From Phycisphaerae bacterium (GTDB lineage Bacteria > Planctomycetota > Phycisphaerae > Sedimentisphaerales > Anaerobacaceae), in the NCBI GenBank assembly GCA_016782865.1, contig JADHXR010000066.1, positions 1-39,515 of the forward strand: a stretch of DNA of 39,515 nt, written 5' to 3'. Made by a program: the position numbers and the translations under genes. Below are positions 23,501 to 31,842 of the stretch, one piece after another. Every line of letters begins with the position of its first letter. Position 1 is the first letter of the stretch. The notes below the pieces were generated by a model that did no database searches, was not told where the DNA came from, and worked only from the letters and a program-made list of their open reading frames with translations.

Positions 23501-24152
23501 CGAAGTCGCCGATCTTCACGCGTCCCCTCTTGTCCAAGAAGATGTTCTCCGGTTTGATATCGCGGTGGACAACGCCCACTTCGTGGGCATATTGCAGCGC
23601 CTCACAGATTTGCGGCACTATGGTAAGGGCCTCGTTAGCGACAAGGTCGCCCTTGCGGATTACATGCCGCAGGTCCGTTCCGTCGACGAACTCCATGATG
23701 AAATAGTACAGATTGTCGTCTGACTGGCCGAATTCGTACACAGTGACGATATGCGGATGATTCAGCTTGGCAAGCGAACGCGCCTCGCGTGTGAATCGCT
23801 CGGCGAAGGCGGGGTCCTTGCCCACCTCGGGCGGCAGAATCTTCAAAGCTACAATGCGGTCAAGCTGTTTCTGCCGGGCCTTGTAGACGGCCCCCATCCC
23901 GCCCTGGCCCAACAGCTCGATGATTTCGAGCCCAGGCAGCTTCTCGTTAAGTTCCGCCGGCTCGGGCGGCACGAATCCACCGGGCGGCGTGGCGCTCGTG
24001 GGAACGGCACCTTGGCCGTCCGGTGCGGCGGGTTTTTCAGGATCGATCCCCGTGGGCAACCCGAGCTTCATGATGCACTTGGGACAAACGCCCCCGGGGG
24101 CATTCGCGGGCAACTCGGCGCCACATTGTTGACAACTCTTTTCTTCGGCCAT
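20580..24152 (-). CDS. Large membrane Ser/Thr protein kinase with zinc-ribbon N-terminus
   Basis: The protein has 1190 residues (ATG 24152). C7, C10, C23 and C26 form a zinc ribbon (SCQQCGAEL, CPKC). The kinase domain spans about 74-330 and keeps its key residues: GQGGMG loop at 82-87, K104 (VALK), HRDIKPEN near 197-204, DFG at 216-218 and APE at 246-248. About eight membrane helices follow between 398 and 735, unlike the single helix of PknB-type kinases. The soluble tail (750-1190) has no recognised family. The ECF43-like sigma gene lies 157 bp upstream on the same strand; in such pairs the kinase phosphorylates the sigma factor. A signal reaching the membrane or tail region could switch the kinase. 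Confidence 0.92.
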   Translation of the reverse strand: MAEEKSCQQCGAELPANAPGGVCPKCIMKLGLPTGIDPEKPAAPDGQGAVPTSATPPGGFVPPEPAELNEKLPGLEIIELLGQGGMGAVYKARQKQLDRIVALKILPPEVGKDPAFAERFTREARSLAKLNHPHIVTVYEFGQSDDNLYYFIMEFVDGTDLRHVIRKGDLVANEALTIVPQICEALQYAHEVGVVHRDIKPENIFLDKRGRVKIGDFGLAKLLDRPATAYTLTQPQQRMGTPHYMAPEQIEGAHQVDHRADIYSLGVVFYEMLTGQLPIGRFPPPSQKVQVDVRLDNVVLRSLEHAPERRYQHASEIKTDVELIAVDAEHQEPAGKPTEIEHDSVEQFILSQLPATRIEAVKAYQEKTGAGRTEAVLAVDAIARKHGVEFTPVPLKLGRLLAAVVTVGVYYVLYILFRRYVELSSTVGWSIVVLAMGCIYISFSVAAWRSRSIDKGRQFRFLAGFFLFLFLANPLLISLMEPMLILERLYSLTGGTPGPHDVLFLRLVSGALIVGGLYWLLRLWLRLRAYRKTAAGLRFAKSHEDQNQRASEKEEGADAIAVAYQRLRIPAVGLVVTGLIDMLGLVGVLLLLGYFLLDPLNSGLAIMPVAVFFVACLPGLIILTGGRRMSYLKSHGLAVAAAILALLPIHAGFLLGLPMGIWALIVLTRSDVQKAFALAARQEAPKRKGFPLWSIVLVLIILALLVLTPPLLIRMLAAPVSRTRSDNVGAYGETRYLPVTGPNEVTQPLTSEPNAPGYEKAQGTTTGKIKVGPTQFEVSAIARWDREGMALFEDGLGKTLRPYDFKTPDYSDHQAAWMDIANIYITPDASRYDVLEVRVFDHRTRQLLQVGENLALGYSFEHSPVKQTLADENLAVDKSFSASVIQLRSTGRLLPDTVDVWMRVLHNPEDSPMWRLDPIKGSSASLGEISLLFRELRDGSWSYASKSGDSDSGQFPVGRVQWVKKNETDAAVCMAAFDFINVKKSPPGKSDNYQIAAVAKDGTRHIPDYPNFLTPRRGVTRVIEFDLSAEQISHFEIRPFLGRDRFYFDGLKLPKRSVHPSATAPTILIPVNGKEADITSNGLYPAKLRVQVLKGKRAYGVASRGMQGWVKMTEEPFENTDSMTTVIYEIKGLAVKNCSFNCFDADGAKIPVGGRHSFTSNPQGFTVGYRETNIPIERIDHIELSIGDSN

Positions 24153-24309
24153 GATAACACGTCCTTTCTTTTGCTTTCTTCTTCCTTTTACCTAAGCAAA
24201 AAGGCCGATACGTTACAAATAATCTACACTTTCCAGGGGCACAACACAAGATAAGCAGGATATTCGGTGCGATATGACCTTGCCCGCGCCACTATTGCAA
24301 TCGACAGAC

Positions 24310-25059
24310 TTAGCCACTTAGAGCAGCGAAAAGCCCCCGGATTTCATCGTCAATCTGTCCCTCGTCGGCTACCGTTTGGGCGATTTCATCGCGCAGCAAT
24401 TGGCGGCATTGCTTTCGCAGGCGATGAACCGCAACCCTCGCAGCCCCTTCAGTCATACCCAGTTCGGCTGCGACCTCGCGGTAAGGGATGGCGCTTGGTT
24501 CTGCGGCCAAGTATACTCTCAGATGGTCAAAAAGTTTCTGTTTGCCCTTGCTCGCCAGTTCGGCGCCGAGCCGGTCCATGGTCCGCTCCAATACCGTCAA
24601 CGCCCAGGACTTCTCAAAGAGCTTTTCAGGGGTCAAGTCGTCGGCTGGTTCAAGGGCATACTGACTCTCGGCATTCTCAAAGTCGAGAGAAAGGATTGCC
24701 CGGCCTCCGCCCCGCTTCTTTGCCGCAGCGCGGGCGCGTTCGTTAGCGATGAAATGTTTCAGAGCAGTGAGCAGAAAGGAGCGAAACTTGCCGCCCTCGG
24801 GTTTGACTTTCTTGAGATAATCCTTGTCCAACATCTGGGCAAAGAAGGCCTGGGTGTAGTCCGCGGCTTCGTGAGCGTCGTGGCCATGCCGGCGCAGATA
24901 GGCATAAAGGGGAAACCAATACGTCTGGCACAGCGTGCTCAGCGCCGGCTCATGGCGTGGGGACGAACTGCGTCCGGCCGCAAGGACCATACTCCAGTGC
25001 GTGGTTGCAAAGCGCCGCCGGCCATCTGGAGAGAAATTTGTCGGTTTATTACGCGCCAT
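24310..25059 (-). CDS. ECF43-like sigma factor, probably kinase-regulated
   Basis: The 249-residue protein opens with the ECF43-type RFATTHWSMVLAAGR and YWFPLYAYLRRHGHDAHEAA, then DYTQAFFAQML. In this group a Thr in the 'D-x-T-Q-x-F-F' block stands where other ECF factors have acidic residues; here it is T69. Region 4 reads LFDHLRVYLAAEPSAIPYRE and EVAAELGMTEGAARVAVHRL, with a short tail. In the studied Vibrio pair EcfP/PknT, phosphorylation of the equivalent Thr allows polymerase binding, and the membrane kinase encoded next door (20580-24152) would do the same here. No anti-sigma gene is present. The start lies 16 nt after the stop of the beta-propeller gene, so the genes may share a message. 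Confidence 0.92.
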   Translation of the reverse strand: MARNKPTNFSPDGRRRFATTHWSMVLAAGRSSSPRHEPALSTLCQTYWFPLYAYLRRHGHDAHEAADYTQAFFAQMLDKDYLKKVKPEGGKFRSFLLTALKHFIANERARAAAKKRGGGRAILSLDFENAESQYALEPADDLTPEKLFEKSWALTVLERTMDRLGAELASKGKQKLFDHLRVYLAAEPSAIPYREVAAELGMTEGAARVAVHRLRKQCRQLLRDEIAQTVADEGQIDDEIRGLFAALSG

Positions 25060-25075
25060 TTCGTGTCACGCTCGT

Positions 25076-26539
25076 TCACTCGATGAACATTACGGAATAC
25101 AGATCGGCGTCCTTCATGACGAAGTGGAGCCTGATTGGCTTGCCGGCCAGTGCGCTGACGTCGGTTCGGCCTCGCCAGGAGGCGGGATGCTCGATGTAAT
25201 TGCCGATCAGCTCCCGGGAGTCCTTGCGAGAGTAGCCAACGATGGGTTTGCCGTCGGCATCCTGGATTTCGACGCGGATGAAACCGGGGGCCGAGGTGGC
25301 GAAGTTCAGCAGGAGTTCCTTTCCCTGGAAAATAAACGCCTTTGTGGTCATGCTGCCACCGGCGTAAGGGGTATTGACTGAAGCAAAGCCATCGAGGCGA
25401 AGCGAATAGCGGCGAAGATGCGCACTCGGCTGGGCATAATCGTGCTGCACATAGAGTGACATTTCATCGGGCCCTGTCTGCACGACGTTCAGAGCGGGAT
25501 AGTTTGAGCGGGAAACCCAGTTTTGCAGACCGATGCCGGGGCGAATAAAACCTTCCATAAAGGTCCGGTCATAGATGTTGCCGCCGCGGGATGTCATCAG
25601 GACGGCGTCGGAGCAATCCTTGAAGTAGTTGGGATTAACATTGACCTTCTTTGCCTGCTCGCCACTCAGGATCTGTCTGCCGGGCAGGAATCTCGCGGCA
25701 ATGGCGAGGTAGATGTGAGCGGCTCGGAAATAGGGATGCGTCTGGTTAGTATAAATATGCTCGCGGGGCGTATCGCCGAAACTCATCTCCTCCGGATCAC
25801 TCCAGTGCAGAAAATCCTTCGACGTCGTTCGGCTGACGCTTCTAAAGCCGGCGAACCCAGTGCCGGTCCATGTGCGGAAATAACATAGATAACATTGCTC
25901 GGCCGCGGACCAGAAGGCGACATTCTGAGAATCGAACAGCCCCCTGGTGAAGACAGGTTCTTCCTGGAGTTTCCTCCACCGGATGCCATCAGCCGAAACG
26001 TACGCAATCAGGCCGCTCTTCTGGGTTCCGCCCAAGGCCTTAAGACGATGACCTTCCTGCACGCCGCCCCTGGTGTCGAGGAAGGGGCTGAAATTATGAT
26101 GGACCGGTGCGGCGCCGGCCAGGATCACGTTGTTCGACTTTGATCTGTTTACGGCGAAGAGATTGAGCCTGGGTTTGACGATGTGGATGCCGTCAGCGGA
26201 TTCGGCGTAGCAGGTGGTCTCTCCGCCGCTGCCGTCCCTGCCCGCTTTGGGCAAGCCCCGGTAGTAAAAACGGTATTTGTCCCGATCCTTGATGACCGTA
26301 ACGTACCCGCAAAAGGGGCCTTCCCAGGGCTCATCGAACTTGAGCACGGGCCCTTCATCGCGAGGCTGATGCAATCTCAAACGCGCACCGTTGAGATCGG
26401 CAATCAAGTAACGGTCTACAAACAGCTCACGCCGGGAAGCGATGTCGATATGCTCGGGCTCCTGCGCGGATGCGGACGCGGCAAGGGTAAACAAAAGACA
26501 TAGTGACGCAACCGCAATTGTTCTTAATGACGACCTCAT
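25076..26539 (-). CDS. Secreted beta-propeller protein resembling GH32/GH43-type hydrolases
   Basis: The 487-residue protein (ATG 26539, AGGAG upstream) has a signal peptide at about 1-25 (ASASA-QEP). The mature part opens with SRRELFVDRYLI and shows repeated propeller motifs: CYAESADGIHIVKP, AYVSADGIRWRKL and RTTSKDFLHWSDPEEMSFGD. The C-terminal 130 residues look like a beta-sandwich (EIQDADGKPIVGYS). This layout is common among planctomycete secreted proteins related in fold to family 32/43 glycosidases, but the three carboxylates cannot be assigned with confidence, so activity is not claimed. It precedes the ECF43-like gene by 16 nt on the same strand. Confidence 0.8.
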   Translation of the reverse strand: MRSSLRTIAVASLCLLFTLAASASAQEPEHIDIASRRELFVDRYLIADLNGARLRLHQPRDEGPVLKFDEPWEGPFCGYVTVIKDRDKYRFYYRGLPKAGRDGSGGETTCYAESADGIHIVKPRLNLFAVNRSKSNNVILAGAAPVHHNFSPFLDTRGGVQEGHRLKALGGTQKSGLIAYVSADGIRWRKLQEEPVFTRGLFDSQNVAFWSAAEQCYLCYFRTWTGTGFAGFRSVSRTTSKDFLHWSDPEEMSFGDTPREHIYTNQTHPYFRAAHIYLAIAARFLPGRQILSGEQAKKVNVNPNYFKDCSDAVLMTSRGGNIYDRTFMEGFIRPGIGLQNWVSRSNYPALNVVQTGPDEMSLYVQHDYAQPSAHLRRYSLRLDGFASVNTPYAGGSMTTKAFIFQGKELLLNFATSAPGFIRVEIQDADGKPIVGYSRKDSRELIGNYIEHPASWRGRTDVSALAGKPIRLHFVMKDADLYSVMFIE

Positions 26540-26720
26540 TGGTCATAACTCCTTTACCTTAGATCATTTCTTCCTTTTTCTGCAGTGTACGCGATTCTAC
26601 CCGCCAGCTTCCCCTCGGTCAAAGAATAGCCGTTAAGCGGCGAGCAATATGGTGGATTTTTCGATCCTGATATGTTATCCTGACCGCTGTAATCAAGTGT
26701 ATTAAAGCTGGAGATACCAA

Positions 26721-29700
26721 ATGTACAAGTACGCGTCTCTATTCGTAATTGTTATAGCGGCTCTTGTCAATCCTGGATCCACCCGGGCGGAGGATTGGCC
26801 CACCTTTATGCACGACAGGAACCGAAGCGGCGTCACCGCAGAACGCCTGGAGCTGCCCTTGAGCAAATCATGGGTCTTCAAGGCGGCAAATAAACCACAG
26901 CCTGCGTGGCCCGGACCGGCAAAACAGGACTACTGGCACAGGCAGTTCAACCTGCGGTCGACAGTGGCTTATGACAGGGCTTATCACGTCGTCGGAACCG
27001 GCGACACCATATTCTTCGGCTCATCCTCGGATGACAAAGTCTACGCGTTGGATGCTCGGACGGGGAGGCAGCGCTGGGCGTTCTTCACTGAGGGCCCCGT
27101 CCGGCTGGCTCCGTTTGTCTTGGGCGACAAGGTGTATGTCGGCTCTGACGATGGGTACGTCTACTGCCTCTCGCGCGACGACGGATCACTCTTGTGGAAG
27201 CATAAGGCCGCCGACGCCGATCGCATGATTCCGGGCAACGGGCGAATAATGTCGGTGTGGCCCGTACGAACGGGATTGTTGGTAGATGAGGGGGATCTGT
27301 ACTTCACCGCCGGCTTGTTCCCCAATCAGGGGACATTTCTATCGGCACTCAACGCCGAAGATGGAACCGTCAGATGGAAGCGGAAGATAGACATATCGCC
27401 TCAGGGCTATTTGCTCGCATCCGACGAGCGGCTGTATGTCCCAACCGGACGAACCAATCCGGCGATCTTTGCCCGGGCCAACGGCAGGCCGTTGGGCGAG
27501 CTACCCAGTGCAGGCGGGACTTTCGCACTGCTGACAGAGAACGTCCTCGTAACCGGACCGGGCCGTCAGTCGCAGGAGCTTAGTGCGGCCGATGTGGATA
27601 CGAAGGACAGAATCGCAAGGTTCGGCGGCGTGAGGATGCTGGTGAATCCCGGCGCGCCGGGAACGGCGTACATGCAGTCGGAGAAACAGCTTTCCGCGTT
27701 CAGTCGCGGGCGATATCTCGAGCTTTCCAGAAAGCAATATGCTCTCGCCCGACAGCATGACAAAATCAAAGATCAACTCAAGAAGATGGGCAAGGATGCT
27801 GCCCAGGCGAAGCCGTTACAGGAGCAGTTGCGAGATCTCACTACACAGATCAACGAACTTTCGCAGAAGATGAAGGGCTGTTATTTGTGGACCATCGAGT
27901 GCAAATATCCGTACTCGATGATTATGGCGGGCGATGTTCTATTCGCCGGCGGACAGAATGAGATAGGCGCGTTTAGAGCCGGGGACGGCGAGGTTATTTG
28001 GAGTGCTTCCGTTGATGGCAAAGCGTATGGTTTGAGCGTGGTGAACGGCGGACTTTATGTGAGCACGGACGAGGGCCGAATACACTGTTTTAGGAACGGC
28101 GTGAGAGATGACGCGAAAATTGTGGCGGCAAAGATAGACGTCTATCCGTACCCGGATGACAGTCAAACGCAACGGTACGCCGAAGCTGCAAAGCTGATAA
28201 TCGAGCAGACCGGAATCGAGAAAGGATACTGTCTTGCACTTGACAGCAGCCGGGGAAGATTGGCGTGTGAACTTGCCGCGAGGAGTGATCTCAAGATTGT
28301 CTGCGTTGAAGACTCCGCTGACGAGGTAGCTGCTGCTCGCAATACGATCGACCAGGAGGGACTCTGTGGCAGAGTGGTTGTCCATCATGGAGATCCCGAC
28401 TCACTACCCTATACGGACTACTTCGCAAACCTGATCGTTTCGGATAAAGCCCCTGCCGCTTCCTCGGCAGATGATATCTTCAGGGTGCTCAGGCCTTCCG
28501 GCGGCGTTATCGCCCTGATCCGGCCGCGCGAAGAGTCCGACTCGATGAGGTCGATACATTCATCTCTGAGTGACTGGAGGCAGCACGAAGAAGGTAATGT
28601 CGTCATAGCGTGGGCCGAGCGCAAACAATTGGAAGGCGCCGGCGAGTGGACGCACACCTATGCAGAGCCGGGCAACTCCGCGTGCAGCGGCGACAAGCTC
28701 ACAAAGGGAAACATGGCGCTCCAATGGTTCGGCCGACCCGGGCCGCGAGAGATGATCGACCGCCACCACCGAAACGTGCCGCCCCTGTACAAGGACGGGC
28801 GCATGTTCGTCCCTGGCGATTGTGTCGTCTTTGCCGTGGATGCCTACAACGGGACGATCGAATGGAGAATCGAGGTCCCCAATTCACGCCGGCTTGGCGT
28901 ATTCCTGGATTCGGGCAGCATGGCGGTGGATGACCAATGCCTGTACGTGGCGGCTGAGAACAAATGCTACGGCTTCGATGTCCGGACCGGCCGGCGTCAC
29001 ATCACCTATGAAATGCCTCAGTTGATCGAGTCCGAGCCGCGCCACTGGGGCTACGTCGCATACTCGGGTGACATCCTGTTCGGAAGCGGGCGCAGGCGTG
29101 GAGCTTCCTACACCGAGACCAGCTATGAGGGTGACGACGCGTTGTGGTATCAAGATATGAAACTGGTGGTCAGCGATTACCTTTTTGCGATGGGTAAGGC
29201 AAGCAACAAACTGCTGTGGAAGTACAATTCCGGGCTTGTGCTTAATACGACTATTGCCGTCGGCGACGGGCGAATGCACTTCGTCGAGACTTCCAGCCCC
29301 AAAGCCCTGGCTGACAAACTCGGGCGCATGCCCGCCAAGACATTGTTCGACGGTGGTGATCAGCATCTGGTCGCCCTTGATGTTCAATCCGGTAAGGTCA
29401 TCTTCAAGCGTAAGATCGACGTCACGTTTTTCGAGGAACCCGTCTACATCAACTACGCTGAGGGAATGCTCCTGTTGAGCGGATCTCGACTGGTGGACAA
29501 CATCGTTCGCTACCACTACCGCGCTTTCGACGCTCGGTCAGGCGAGGTCCTCTGGGACGCGGATCACGGTACGGATCTCGCCCGGGACGGAAGCCACGGT
29601 GAATACAATCGCCACCCAACGATTATCGGCGAGACAGTTTACGCCTGGCCTTATGCGTACAACCTGAAAACAGGCAGGAAAATCGAAGGTTGGGAATTCG

Positions 29701-29945
29701 ACCGTCACGGGCACGGTTGCGGCGGCGTCTCCGCCTCGGCACAGGCCCTCTTCTGGCGAGGCGGCAATCCCTGGATGTACGACCTGGGGCCGGGCGGCGG
29801 GCCGCAGCAACTCACAAGGGCCACCCGACAAGGCTGCTGGATAAATATCATCCCCGCCGGCGGCCTTGCCCTTGTCCCCGAAAGCAGCTCGGGTTGTACA
29901 TGCGGCTTTGCCATGCAAACTTCGTTGGCGTTCGTCCCTCAATAG
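26721..29945 (+). CDS. Secreted PQQ-type propeller with embedded Rossmann methyltransferase-like domain
   Basis: The 1074-residue protein starts at ATG 26721 (GGAG 7-8 nt upstream) with a signal peptide (VIVIAALVNPGSTRA). PQQ-like propeller blades run from residue 80 on (VYALDARTGRQRWAF, VYCLSRDDGSLLWKH). A Lys/Gln-rich coiled coil lies at about 331-386. After a second propeller part, residues about 500-640 form a Rossmann-like unit (GYCLALDSSRGRLACELAAR, LKIVCVEDSADEVAAARNTI, HHGDPDSLPYTDYFANLIVS, DDIFRVLRPSGGVIALIRPR) like class I methyltransferases. Further blades end the protein. The SAM loop is ALDSSRGRL instead of the usual DxGxGxG, so it may be inactive. The UROD-family gene follows by 17 bp. 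Methyltransferase chemistry outside the cytoplasm would lack SAM, so a structural role is possible. Confidence 0.86.
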   Translation: MYKYASLFVIVIAALVNPGSTRAEDWPTFMHDRNRSGVTAERLELPLSKSWVFKAANKPQPAWPGPAKQDYWHRQFNLRSTVAYDRAYHVVGTGDTIFFGSSSDDKVYALDARTGRQRWAFFTEGPVRLAPFVLGDKVYVGSDDGYVYCLSRDDGSLLWKHKAADADRMIPGNGRIMSVWPVRTGLLVDEGDLYFTAGLFPNQGTFLSALNAEDGTVRWKRKIDISPQGYLLASDERLYVPTGRTNPAIFARANGRPLGELPSAGGTFALLTENVLVTGPGRQSQELSAADVDTKDRIARFGGVRMLVNPGAPGTAYMQSEKQLSAFSRGRYLELSRKQYALARQHDKIKDQLKKMGKDAAQAKPLQEQLRDLTTQINELSQKMKGCYLWTIECKYPYSMIMAGDVLFAGGQNEIGAFRAGDGEVIWSASVDGKAYGLSVVNGGLYVSTDEGRIHCFRNGVRDDAKIVAAKIDVYPYPDDSQTQRYAEAAKLIIEQTGIEKGYCLALDSSRGRLACELAARSDLKIVCVEDSADEVAAARNTIDQEGLCGRVVVHHGDPDSLPYTDYFANLIVSDKAPAASSADDIFRVLRPSGGVIALIRPREESDSMRSIHSSLSDWRQHEEGNVVIAWAERKQLEGAGEWTHTYAEPGNSACSGDKLTKGNMALQWFGRPGPREMIDRHHRNVPPLYKDGRMFVPGDCVVFAVDAYNGTIEWRIEVPNSRRLGVFLDSGSMAVDDQCLYVAAENKCYGFDVRTGRRHITYEMPQLIESEPRHWGYVAYSGDILFGSGRRRGASYTETSYEGDDALWYQDMKLVVSDYLFAMGKASNKLLWKYNSGLVLNTTIAVGDGRMHFVETSSPKALADKLGRMPAKTLFDGGDQHLVALDVQSGKVIFKRKIDVTFFEEPVYINYAEGMLLLSGSRLVDNIVRYHYRAFDARSGEVLWDADHGTDLARDGSHGEYNRHPTIIGETVYAWPYAYNLKTGRKIEGWEFDRHGHGCGGVSASAQALFWRGGNPWMYDLGPGGGPQQLTRATRQGCWINIIPAGGLALVPESSSGCTCGFAMQTSLAFVPQ

Positions 29946-29962
29946 ACTCTTGAGACGCAAGC

Positions 29963-31144
29963 ATGAATTCAAAACAACGGATTGCAGCGGCGATGAGCCA
30001 CGCCGAGCCGGACCGAATACCGGTGATGTGCCAGCTTGCACTTGGACACTACTTTCTGAACTGCGATTACAGGCCTTCGGAGATATGGTTTCACAGCGAG
30101 ACTTTTGCAGGTGCTTTGGTCGAACTACAGCAGAGATACCGATTCGATGGCATATTGTTGAACCTCCCCGGCAGACCGGGCAACTGGAAAGACAACCTTG
30201 AGTCACATCGGCAGATCAACGGCAACGAGCATCTTGGCTGGAAGTGCGGATTGGAAACCATCTTCGGGCCCGATGACAATCCACAGACATACCGCGGCGG
30301 GCGGACACCATTGGAACGGGCGAATTACAGATCCGTCGACATCAATGAGCCTGCCGTCTACAGACTGGGCGGATATGTGTGGAACACCTGGCATGCCCCC
30401 GAACTCTGGGACATTGACCCTCAAGCCGACCTGGCCGACGCGACCGTCTATCCTGGATGGTTCACGAGCGCATTTGCGAAGGCCCGGCAGCTTGCACCGG
30501 ATATCTCGATTCACGTTGAGGTCTTCTCTCCGTTTACGCATCTCATGGAGTTGTTCGGCTACGAACAGGCCCTTATGGCTCTTGTGGACGATCCTCGCAT
30601 GTGTCACGAGGCCCTGGGCGTCTTTTCGAGAATCGCCCTTGCGCAGACGGAAGTCTATGCCGCGTGCAAACCGGATGCAATCCTTGTGAGTTCCGCTTTC
30701 ACCGGGGCGGGATTTATCAGCCGCGCCATGTACGAAGAATTTGTCGCGCCTTATGAAGATCAGATATATAGGGCGATAAGCCAACACGGTTCGAAATCCT
30801 ATGTACACACCTGCGGTGCAATCGGCGACCGGCTGGACCTTATGAGCGAAACCAGCGTTGACGGAATTGACACGTTAGACCCCCCGCCGCTCGGGACCGT
30901 ACATCTGGAAGATGCAAAGTCGAAGTACGGCGAGCGCTTCTTTTTCAAAGGGAATCTCGATGCCGTCAATGAGATGCTCGGCGCAGATGACGAGACCTTC
31001 GAACAGGCTGTGAAACAGCGAATCAGGATCGGCAAGCCCGGCAGTGGATATATACTATCCTCAGCCTGCAGCGTAGCTCCCCATGTCAAACCCGAGAGGC
31101 TCAAACGATTGACTGAGCTGGCAGCGCAGTTCGGTGAATACTAA
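29963..31144 (+). CDS. Uroporphyrinogen decarboxylase-family methyltransferase-like protein
   Basis: The 393-residue protein (ATG 29963) opens with MNSKQRIAAAMSHAEPDRIP, the start typical of the UROD superfamily. It continues through DGILLNLPGRPGNW and ends in a TIM-barrel pattern with SYVHTCGAIGDRLDLM, where H282-x-C284 resembles the zinc-binding His-x-Cys of corrinoid-dependent methyltransferases (MtaA/MtbA/CmuA-like). FFFKGNLDA and GSGYILSSACSVAPHVKPER are further superfamily blocks. True decarboxylase (HemE) is less likely, because the sequence lacks its N-terminal RQAGR. The methyl donor is unknown. It follows the PQQ/Rossmann gene by 17 bp and its 3' end overlaps the opposite Rrf2 gene by 4 bp. 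No separate corrinoid protein lies in the window. Confidence 0.87.
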   Translation: MNSKQRIAAAMSHAEPDRIPVMCQLALGHYFLNCDYRPSEIWFHSETFAGALVELQQRYRFDGILLNLPGRPGNWKDNLESHRQINGNEHLGWKCGLETIFGPDDNPQTYRGGRTPLERANYRSVDINEPAVYRLGGYVWNTWHAPELWDIDPQADLADATVYPGWFTSAFAKARQLAPDISIHVEVFSPFTHLMELFGYEQALMALVDDPRMCHEALGVFSRIALAQTEVYAACKPDAILVSSAFTGAGFISRAMYEEFVAPYEDQIYRAISQHGSKSYVHTCGAIGDRLDLMSETSVDGIDTLDPPPLGTVHLEDAKSKYGERFFFKGNLDAVNEMLGADDETFEQAVKQRIRIGKPGSGYILSSACSVAPHVKPERLKRLTELAAQFGEY

Positions 31145-31614
31145 ATTGCTCCTTGTCTTTTCTCTGCGCCGGCGAGTGACTCCCGCAGGCTCGCGAAGCG
31201 ATGCTCGGGGTGGGCCCACGCGGCTGAGGCTATTGTCGTGTCCTCAAGCTCTTTCTTGATTTGCCTGGTAGCATCCGTCCAGATCGAGAAAATGCGACAA
31301 TCCTCCGGAGTGCCGCCACATTCACAGTGTCTCAAGAAGCAATCGTCGAATAACGGCCCGCCTTCGACAGCCTCGAACAACTCAAGCAGGCTGATCTGCT
31401 CCGGCGGCCGGGCAAAAACATATCCTCTTTTCCTGCCCCTGATCGCCTTGACAAAACGAGCCTTGGCAAGCTGCTGAAATATCTTGGCAAGATAGTCGGA
31501 CGGTATCCCCTCGGCCTTGGCGACCGTGACGGCTGTGACCGGCAACTGTGTGCTGTGTCTTACCATATACATTAATGCATGCAACGCATAACCGGCAGAT
31601 TTTGTAACTTTCAT
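31141..31614 (-). CDS. Rrf2-family transcriptional regulator with Cys cluster
   Basis: The 157-residue protein starts at ATG 31614, with GGAGAG 7 nt upstream. An in-frame extension to 31722 lacks the family pattern and is rejected. It opens MKVTKSAGYALHALMYMVRH and has the winged helix IPSDYLAKIFQQLAKARFVK with the wing IRGRKRGYVFARPPEQIS. Four Cys follow at 92, 97, 99 and 106, the place of the Fe-S ligands in IscR, NsrR and RsrR-type members. Such proteins sense iron-sulfur, nitric oxide or redox state. The gene converges on the UROD-family gene with 4 bp of overlap. A dyad in its leader (31633-31657) may be the operator. The targets are not known. Confidence 0.9.
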   Translation of the reverse strand: MKVTKSAGYALHALMYMVRHSTQLPVTAVTVAKAEGIPSDYLAKIFQQLAKARFVKAIRGRKRGYVFARPPEQISLLELFEAVEGGPLFDDCFLRHCECGGTPEDCRIFSIWTDATRQIKKELEDTTIASAAWAHPEHRFASLRESLAGAEKRQGAI

Positions 31615-31632
31615 ATATTTCTCTCCAAACTT

Positions 31633-31657
31633 CCCGAACAAACTCGTTTGTCTCGGG
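31633..31657 (-). promoter_or_regulatory. Dyad upstream of the Rrf2 gene
   Basis: CCCGA and ACAAAC (31633-31643) pair with GTTTGT and TCGGG (31646-31657), with one unpaired base. The dyad lies 19-43 nt before the ATG, where it could be an operator for Rrf2 or an RNA hairpin in the leader. Confidence 0.45.
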
Positions 31658-31737
31658 ATTTCCCACATCGTAACCCAATTACTCATTCGCAGGTGTGTGT
31701 CTAGAATATGTGATCCCATCACTGCATATAAAGAAAG

Positions 31738-31770
31738 AGAGGCTGCCTCACTTTGTTTGAAACAGCCTCT
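31738..31770 (-). terminator. Terminator of the ompW gene
   Basis: AGAGGCTG (31738-31745) pairs with CAGCCTCT (31763-31770). Read on the minus strand, the stem is followed by a T-rich CTCTTTCTTTATAT. It lies about 70 nt past the stop of the OmpW gene and fits a weak intrinsic terminator. Confidence 0.6.
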
Positions 31771-31842
31771 GCGTCTCTTTTGACCGGAAGGATTCTTGCT
31801 ATTTACCTCCCACTGACATCACCGTATTTTCTGTTAGTGATT

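Noticed and set aside
27649..27662. 14-bp palindrome CCCGGCGCGCCGGG identical to one in the MITE-like elements
   Set aside because: Here it encodes NPGAPG within the PQQ-type protein, without the element's flanks, so it is best explained as coincidence.
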